NCBI GenBank assembly: GCA_951640195.1
Contig: OX621164.1
Location: forward strand, 105,098 to 169,097
DNA length: 64,000 nucleotides
Source of the DNA: Porpolomopsis calyptriformis
Lineage: Eukaryota > Basidiomycota > Agaricomycetes > Agaricales > Hygrophoraceae
Reading direction: 5' to 3'
Made by a program: the position numbers and the translations under genes. This document shows, piece by piece, positions 57,868 through 64,000 of this stretch. Under the pieces are notes generated by a model. The model saw only the letters and a list, made by a program, of their open reading frames with translations, had not been told where the DNA came from and made no database searches. The first letter of the stretch is position 1; each line of letters starts with the position of its first letter.

Positions 57868-58992
57868 TATAATTAGTTAGTCGGCCATGGACTCCTCCTT
57901 CTGTACAAGTTGTTTCCGCTGCCAATAAAGACAGCCCCCTTCCAAAAGAATTAGTATAGAAAAGAAAAGAAAAGAAAAGAATTTTAATAGAGTGAATGCC
58001 AATTTCATGACAATATCAGTTCTACCAAATAATGAAAGGGCTTCCCCAAAGTGCTGCATTGGTTAGATGAGTGTTTGAATCTAAAGTTCACAACTTCTTC
58101 TAGTCTATCACTTAGCTGAGGGGTTTTCATATACATTCCCTCAACTGCCCCTTGGCTGGATTTGATATCCAGTTTTCCTCCCATACTTCACACAATGCTT
58201 TTAGAACCATTCAAGAGTTTTCCAGCCTATTAAAATCTTCTATCACAAATAGTAATTCATGCTACCTCAAGCTGATGTCTCACATCTTTCCAACCTTTGA
58301 TTCCTTGCTGTACTAACATGGAGTGTCTCAACCTGGCTATTAACCTATAATTTGGATTCAGATTACCACATCCCATAACCATCCTATCAGCATTAAAGGT
58401 CTAGAAGTGGTTCAAACAGGTCTTAAACCTAAGGATCCTATAGTGAAAGCTCTTCAACTACTCACAAATACAAAGTTAATTATCCTTTTTATTATCCCAC
58501 AACCCATGGCAGAGACTTTTGAAAAGGAGAGAATTAATAATGCAGAGAAGGTCCTGCATTGGGATGCAAAGACTACTCAGTTTGTTCTTGGGTTACTAGA
58601 GGAAGAGGTGATGAGATTATAAGTACTATTATCTACTACTAGTATATCCCTTAGTTAATAGTTAATAACTTCTTCCCTTCTTATGATTAGAAAGGTTAGA
58701 TAATACCTAGCAGAGTGAGGCAAGTGGAATGATACTAGACTTGTAATATAATAGGCCCTTACTTCCTAACCACTATCTAGTCTTGAGTTATTAGCAAAAC
58801 TATGTTTTATTTGTGTTTAGCTTATAGATGTAAGCCAAATCCATAGTAAGTCATAGCAGGCTATAGCAGGTCATAGTATGTTATAGCAACAGCCCTATCA
58901 TATACAGTGTACTAGCACTATTTTGCACACTATTACAATTTTGCACATTAATAAGAATAGTCTTAAGCTTCTTTGAACCTCTACTATGTGGC

Positions 58993-60692
58993 TGTTATGA
59001 AATTGGTATTCACTCTTTCAAAATTCCATTCTTTTCCTCTCTTTTCTGTGCCTGTTCCTTCTGAAGGGGGGCTGTCTTTATTGGCAGCAGAGACTATGTG
59101 TATAAGAAAGGGGGTCCATGTCCGACTAATTACCTAAAACTAGTCCATCTTGGCAATCTCCTGCACCATACTGTCCCTCAAGAACTCTATGAAACTAGAA
59201 ACTACTTGACCATCTAATGCAGCCAACTTATTACCCTAATAGATTGCCCCATTAGTATCTCCACCAGAAGCCTGCAATTCAGCAGCCTTCCCCTCGATAA
59301 AACTCATCGCAATCTTTCTCGCTTCCTCACCCAACCAATCATTAGTGGGACTCCACAACAAACTGGGAGGAACTTCTTCTTCCTCAATCTTGACATTAAC
59401 ATTGGTCAATGACAAGGACAAATCTTCAACTAAAAAGATAAAGGATTAACAATTATGAAGAGAGTGAGAGAGTTGAGAGCATTACTACTAGATAAAGGAC
59501 TTAATGGACCAGGGGTCCAAGGATAGAAAGGGGGGCTGGTATCCAAGTCCTCAGGCTTAGCATCATCAAAGGGGAGGGGATACCCCCAATGATCGGAACT
59601 CCAATCAACTTGCTCCTCTAAAGGGAGCTTGGAACTAGGGGGAGGGGCATCATCATCCCAAGCTAAAAAGGGAAAAAGCCTATTATCAACAAACACAGAC
59701 TAATAAAGACAAAACAAGATACATACCAAGCGGATCCTCCATCAAGCCACAAACATGCTGGATTAGCCAGCAAACATACGGACACTTCCTAACTTTGTGC
59801 TGGCCACTGCAAGCAAAACAAGAGAAGGAGGGCCAACAGAGGTCAGCATTGGAAGGGGTGCACTGAAGGTAGTAGTGGAAAGAATCGCAATCAAGGAAGA
59901 CAGGAGTGGTGCGGTGCACCACCCTAGACTGCTTGAAGAATCGAATGTAGTGGCCTTGGTGGGAGGGAGTTATAATGATTGACAAGGATTGAACTGAAGC
60001 ATAGGGATACAACTTCACACCTTTTATACATCTATGAACAAAGGGAGGACCAAAAAGAGGTTCCTTAGTCAAAGAAGAGAAACCCGATACGCCGGACAAG
60101 AGATAGAAACAATGGCGATCTCATGACCAGAAGAACAATAGGAACTAGTCATGAGACAACACAGCCTAATGCTGCGGAAGGCAGTGCCCAATAGAATTGA
60201 GTCAACAGAAGCACATAGCCTTCCGCAGTATGACTAGGAACAATGGCAAACCTTAAAACTGGAGGCTGTGAACAATAGAAAATGGGGTGACTGCCGAGGC
60301 TGACTCATAATGACTCCTATTTTAGAAATACTATATAAACCCTGAGGGCGAAGTGGATCATCACTTCATCCTCCTGTGAGATTACTTGTAGTAGCACAAA
60401 TGCAATCAGAATCATCAGACTTCTTTTCCATCAGAACAAGAAAAGAGAAACATAAACCCACTATCACTGAACCAACTGTTTATACCTATATTCCCTAAAC
60501 TCTCAGCAGAGGCATGTAATGGATTTAACCCACAACAGAACTTCTTTGTAGAAGTCAAACTTAACACAGAAGGATTCATCACCCTTTATGAAGACGTTCC
60601 TGTCAGAACCTTTTTCTATATCCTTTTAGACTTATTAAGCTCCAAGGCCTGCCTTGTGATCAATGAAAAGACTTGCAACTACAGTTGTGATA
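58993..60692 (-). mobile_element. Repeat D4 (1,700 bp), TSD GTGGC
   Basis: Inverted copy, ends decayed (TGTTATG and TGATA), flanked by GTGGC at 58,988-58,992 and 60,693-60,697. The most degraded of the four. Confidence 0.85.
59156..59968 (-). pseudogene. D4 zinc-knuckle gene, start codon lost
   Basis: The reading matches the other copies, but the start ATG has become ATA near 59,966-59,972. The Cys/His cluster reads CFACSGQHKVRKC, and a Trp-to-stop change occurs in the last exon at the same place as in D1. Confidence 0.6.
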
Positions 60693-60697
60693 GTGGC

Positions 60698-62040
60698 ATC
60701 CTGAAAAAGACTACAGAAAAACCAACCTGAAAAGTGCCTACAGCTAAATGGACACTAAATAGTACTGCTACTATTACTGCCTGCAGCCTAAGGTAGTAAT
60801 ACTACCTCTAAAAATAAAAGAATAAAATGCAAAGTGTACTATAGTACTAAGCAACCTAGTACCTAGACATGCAAGCACATCTAGCCTCAACAAGGATAAC
60901 CCAAACCCCACTACATCCATCCTGTTGCACAAGGACATTCAAGCTCTCATAGGCTGTGATTAAAGCTCAGTAACAAGTATAGAAACAGCTAGACATTACT
61001 TCCTGAAGAAAAACTAGATACTAGAAAATGAGCAGCACAACCTGATCAAACTGAGTGACATACTCACAGCTTTAGCAACACCATGTAAGTTGCAGCAACA
61101 TTTCAGTTTTTGACTTATACATTATATATGGTTAGTGTTTATGAAATCCATATCTTGAATGCAATTTGGTGGATTTGCTATACATACATATTGAAAATGG
61201 CCAGGTAATTTCTTTCACTATTGCATACCATGTGTTTTAAAAAATAAATCTTTTTTATACAGTCTAATTCAGCCTGATGATGCAGAAAATTGATGGCTTA
61301 TAAGATCTTTACCACCAGTGATGCGATGTGGAGCCATCTGAGCTCTGGAATCTGCCCCAAGAGATGATGGGAGGCACAATAGAAAGGAGCTATCAAAGAA
61401 ATCATGAAAATCAAAGAAATAGAAGAAATCAGAAAATCAGAGCACTCTCTAGAGTGCTAGAGGTGGTCAAAGAGGCTCAAACATGAAGGACTAGACGTGG
61501 GATGATGGAATCTATCTTCCTTCTCTATGATACAAACATATCTACAAGTAAATATATCTGTGAAAACAAAGATCCCTTTGTATACTATATAGTCAAGGGA
61601 TGAGACTTCTGAACAAAGCCACTAGTGAAAGGGTCAATGGAAACAATGAAAATATACACAATAGACATCTGGCTATCAGATGCATTTTTTAATATGAGCT
61701 GTGATCGCGAATCGAAGGATTGAGGAATTCAAAGAAATTCGGAGAATTTGGAGATAAATCGCTGGACAGGAAGCTGAATCGCATAGTCAAGGACATCATG
61801 GCAATGTAGTAGATGTCTGGGGGATCACATAGATATATGGAACATGTCCTCCAGAGCTCAGGGGACCAAAGGGTCATATCACTGGTTTCATTGATGTGGG
61901 GTAAAAACCATCTAGGTGCCTACAAATGTTGATAGTGTGGTATCAATTTATTAACTGGTGAAAGACCAGGATTCTGCTGTGGTCCAAATGGTTCACATCT
62001 AGCTGATGTTCCTCCATTACCCCAACTACCTCTTGAATAC
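60698..62040. other. AT-rich stretch, nothing recognised
   Basis: Short ORFs only. 61,300-61,900 is slightly less AT-rich (for example GGAGGCACAATAGAAAGG) and might be an old repeat, but I find no copy elsewhere in the window. Confidence 0.3.
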
Positions 62041-63389
62041 AATTTGTTCATTCACTATGAACAAATTTCAGCTCTTTTGTGCATTCTCAATCTCATCTTT
62101 TCTTTCACTTCACTTGAAATAACTCACCCATTACCTGAAAACATAGGTCCTCAAGGCTTTTTGCTATCCAAGGCAAAGTCTATTATTGCATTCGACCAAC
62201 TTATTAGAATTCTGCTATTCAATGGCTTCTACATGATAGGTTTTAATAAAACACTTCTTTCACAAACCTTGCACATCAATTACTACAATCTTGGATTTCT
62301 ACTGTAAAGTCAACTCTTTTAAGGCTCAATCCATTTCTCATAGCTTATGGATGCTATTAATCCAAATGCATATTTTTCCTACTACACACCTCACCCTTTC
62401 TAACAGTGGTAGAACTCCAGAAATTGCTGCTATCATCTCATTCAACAATACAACATCTCAGCAAATTAAACTACAACAATTCATAATCAAGCCAAAACAA
62501 GTTAAAATGTAGTGTATCCCTACTGTGTCTCATCTGTGGGAACCACTTGCATATCCTCTGTTTTTCCCAAATGGTACACTTGGTTGGGGAATCCCTGGAC
62601 ATGATTAGGCTCTATTGGATGATGAAAATGCCCAGAATGTTCCCACCACACAAATGTGGTATTACTATGTGAGACTCTTAAGAGAACTATGCTTCCAGAT
62701 TTTTAGCTATCTGACAAATGAATATATTGCTGATATGTTCACATGGGACTTGGAGTGCTGCCTTGCTTATATCTGTGCCAACCAGATCTGAATTCGCTAT
62801 CAAGAATCTCAGACTGAAACACCACTGGATTCAAACAACACTCAAAATATCTATTTACCATCTTCATTTGTTGGATCCAAATGTTGGTTAAGTGAAAATA
62901 TCACTGATTCACTTGCTATTGCAGCTGCATTGGGAAATCCAATATTCTTCATTATGATGATGTGTAATCCTGACTAGCCAGAAATTTGAATGAAACTTCA
63001 TCCTGGCCAGACCTAGACTGACATTCCAATAATTGTTACTCACATATTTCACTGAAAACTTGCTATTCTTATGCAAATGCTGAAAACAATGTTTGCCAAT
63101 GTGGGAAGAATGGTAAATTGCTTTATTGTATTGAATTTCAAAAGCAAGGTTTACCTCATGTCCATCTGATCATCAAGTATCTATACAATTGTGTCACTCC
63201 TGCTTCAATTAACTAAGTTATCTTAGCTAAAATGCTAACCAATACAGAGGATGCAGCCTTAGTTGCATGATTCATAACCCACAAGTATCTATGTTACAAT
63301 CAAGCACCCACAAAGTACTGTCAATGCATTGATGATGTGGGAAATAGGATCTGTCACTTCCATTATCCTAAAGAACTCTAACAATTCAC
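62040..63389 (+). mobile_element. Second decayed Helitron (helicase/Rep-type) remnant, cut by element C
   Basis: Across many stops the plus strand reads as the Helitron N-terminal domain: LWEPLAYPLFFPNGTLGWG (about 62,535-62,590), WYYYVRLLRELCFQIFSYLT (about 62,655-62,715), NIYLPSSFVGSKCWLSE, NPIFFIMMMCNP and KLAILMQMLKTMF. It breaks off at 63,389, where an LTR begins. It differs from the Helitron at 24.7 kb. Confidence 0.68.
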
Positions 63390-64000
63390 TGTCAGAGATA
63401 TATTTTTTCTTTTTCCTTTGCTCGTCTATTCCCATTTACATCAGACAGTTTACACCAATAGCCGCTTAGCCACCCAAGCTCCACTTAGTAATAGAAGGTG
63501 ACCAAGCCATATCTATATTTAGTCTACCATCACTCTCCTTATCTACATAACTCATCCATAGTTGTTATGACTCACATGTAGTCAGTATAACTCATACTTA
63601 GCTAGTATATAAAGCTAGCAGTAGATAGACTTAGGATAAGTCTGTTTCTTTCATTAACACCCCAATCAGTAGTCTGCTAGCCCTTTAAAACCCTACACCC
63701 AGAGCCTGAAGTAAAACCTTGTGATCAACCCTAGACTGCTGTCTAACAAGAAACAGACTTCCTTCTTGCTCACTCCACGCTATACAACCTCTACTCTGTC
63801 TGGCCAGTGCTGAAGGTCTTCACCCACCAGATCACTTTTACCACCCAGACATCAATATCGATTAGGCTTGCTCTCTCCCCTTGTATTCCCATCAAGCCCC
63901 CCAATATCCAACTGCCACCATTCCATCAATGGTTTTAACTCGTTCATCATCCACTATCCCTCACCCTGCTATTCCTCCCTCCCAGGAAGGCTCTCTCCCT
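63390..64000 (+). mobile_element. Chromovirus element C (B family), 5' LTR and gag start, continues past the edge
   Basis: LTR 63,390-63,748 (359 bp, about 95 percent like B's by eye), with TATATAAA at 63,606-63,613 and AAGTCTGTTTCT at 63,638-63,649. The PBS AGAAACAGACTT at 63,749-63,760 is its exact complement. The leader matches B, and the gag ATG at 63,929 opens MVLTRSSSTIPHPAIPPSQE without the frameshift seen in B. Confidence 0.88.

Larger units (their letters stand above)
56323..58012 (+). mobile_element. Repeat D3 (1,690 bp), TSD ATATC, inside the CRN-type gene
   Basis: TGTCACAACTG ... TTTCATGACA, flanked by ATATC at 56,318-56,322 and 58,013-58,017. Best preserved copy: both genes are open. 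The purine-rich segment near the 3' end is shorter than in D1. Confidence 0.88.
45773..58622 (+). pseudogene. Crinkler (CRN)-type gene, decayed and split by nested LTR insertions
   Basis: Separated plus-strand pieces fit the CRN layout. (1) A header-like domain at 45,836-46,000 (FPVDIDKEKTVSHLKKMI) continues after an intron at 46,001-46,051 to about 46,205. (2) An NTPase-like region at about 46,960-47,240 (HLSEGPIAILP; DEWKTMVDFL) has a degenerate Walker A (ITGQLGIGG). (3) A tail resembling the CRN nuclease region is split over 56,174-56,322 and 58,018-58,622, with FPTFDSL and IQITTSHNH and the stop at 58,620-58,622. Element E (47,612-54,139), repeat F2 with G and H inside it, and repeat D3 sit within the gene. 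CRN proteins are eukaryotic effector or conflict proteins delivered to the nucleus. This copy has many stops, frameshifts and the insertions, so it is a dead copy. Confidence 0.62.

Noticed and set aside
30285..58012. D1 and D3 as an LTR pair
   Set aside because: Different target duplications (AAGAC and ATATC) and different host sequences.
51148..60692. D2 and D4 as the two LTRs of one 9.5-kb element
   Set aside because: They have the same orientation, but each has its own different target duplication (ACTAC and GTGGC), so they are separate insertions.
1..64000. CRISPR arrays, bacterial operons, rRNA or plasmid origins
   Set aside because: Nothing of the kind is visible; introns, spliceosomal signals and retroelements mark this as nuclear eukaryotic DNA.

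Overview
The window is nuclear DNA of a basidiomycete fungus, most likely an Agaricomycete. The genes have many short introns (about 46-60 bp, GT-AG with a few GC-AG). The protein families also fit: MLKL-like kinases of the HGDLK type, a phosducin-like protein, F-box/LRR proteins, a pepsin-type protease, chromoviral Ty3 elements, Helitrons and a Crinkler-type gene. The species cannot be named from sequence alone.

Region 1 (1 to about 24,100) is gene-dense and CpG-rich. In order it holds: a low-complexity Ser/Pro-rich protein running off the left edge (minus); a small CX5R phosphatase (plus); a very large conserved Ser-rich protein in at least five exons (plus); a type I metacaspase with a His-rich N-terminus, spread over about 16 exons including 12-18 nt microexons (plus); a roughly 1,250-residue protein with an MLKL-like N-terminal helical domain, a protein kinase domain and an ARM/HEAT-like tail (plus, 17 exons); a secreted pepsin-like aspartic protease (minus, 7 exons); an unresolved 2.4-kb stretch; an F-box/LRR protein (plus); and a phosducin/thioredoxin-like protein whose start codon sits alone in the first exon (plus). 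The metacaspase and the MLKL-like kinase lie head to tail about 0.5 kb apart and could be a small programmed-cell-death neighbourhood.

Region 2 (about 24,300 to 64,000) is AT-rich, CpG-depleted transposon country, readable as nested layers. A decayed Helitron (24.7-27.4 kb) is cut by chromovirus A (27,447 to the 200-N gap at 42,812). A is itself cut by repeat D1 (30,285-31,994, target duplication AAGAC) and by a complete chromovirus B (32,912-39,867, target duplication TAGAC). Beyond the gap is a decayed gene remnant and a large fold-back. A Crinkler-type gene follows (header domain, P-loop NTPase, nuclease-like tail; about 45.8-58.6 kb), split by a Copia-like element E (47,612-54,139), long repeats F1 and F2, solo-LTR-like repeats G and H, and repeats D2 and D3. 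A further D copy, a second decayed Helitron (62.0-63.4 kb) and the start of a third chromovirus (C, from 63,390) finish the window. Eight insertions have exact 5-bp target-site duplications that I could read directly.

The most interesting system is the D repeat. Four independent 1.7-kb insertions each carry a three-exon zinc-knuckle gene plus a divergent short ORF that reads out through the repeat terminus. One copy (D3) keeps the spliced gene fully open. A and B share a -1 frameshift heptamer exactly at the gag stop and a third ORF downstream of the chromodomain. A, B and C share a primer-binding site complementary to their own predicted transcript 5' end (Tf1-type self-priming). Most stop codons in these elements are TGA where CGA is expected, a CpG-deamination pattern.
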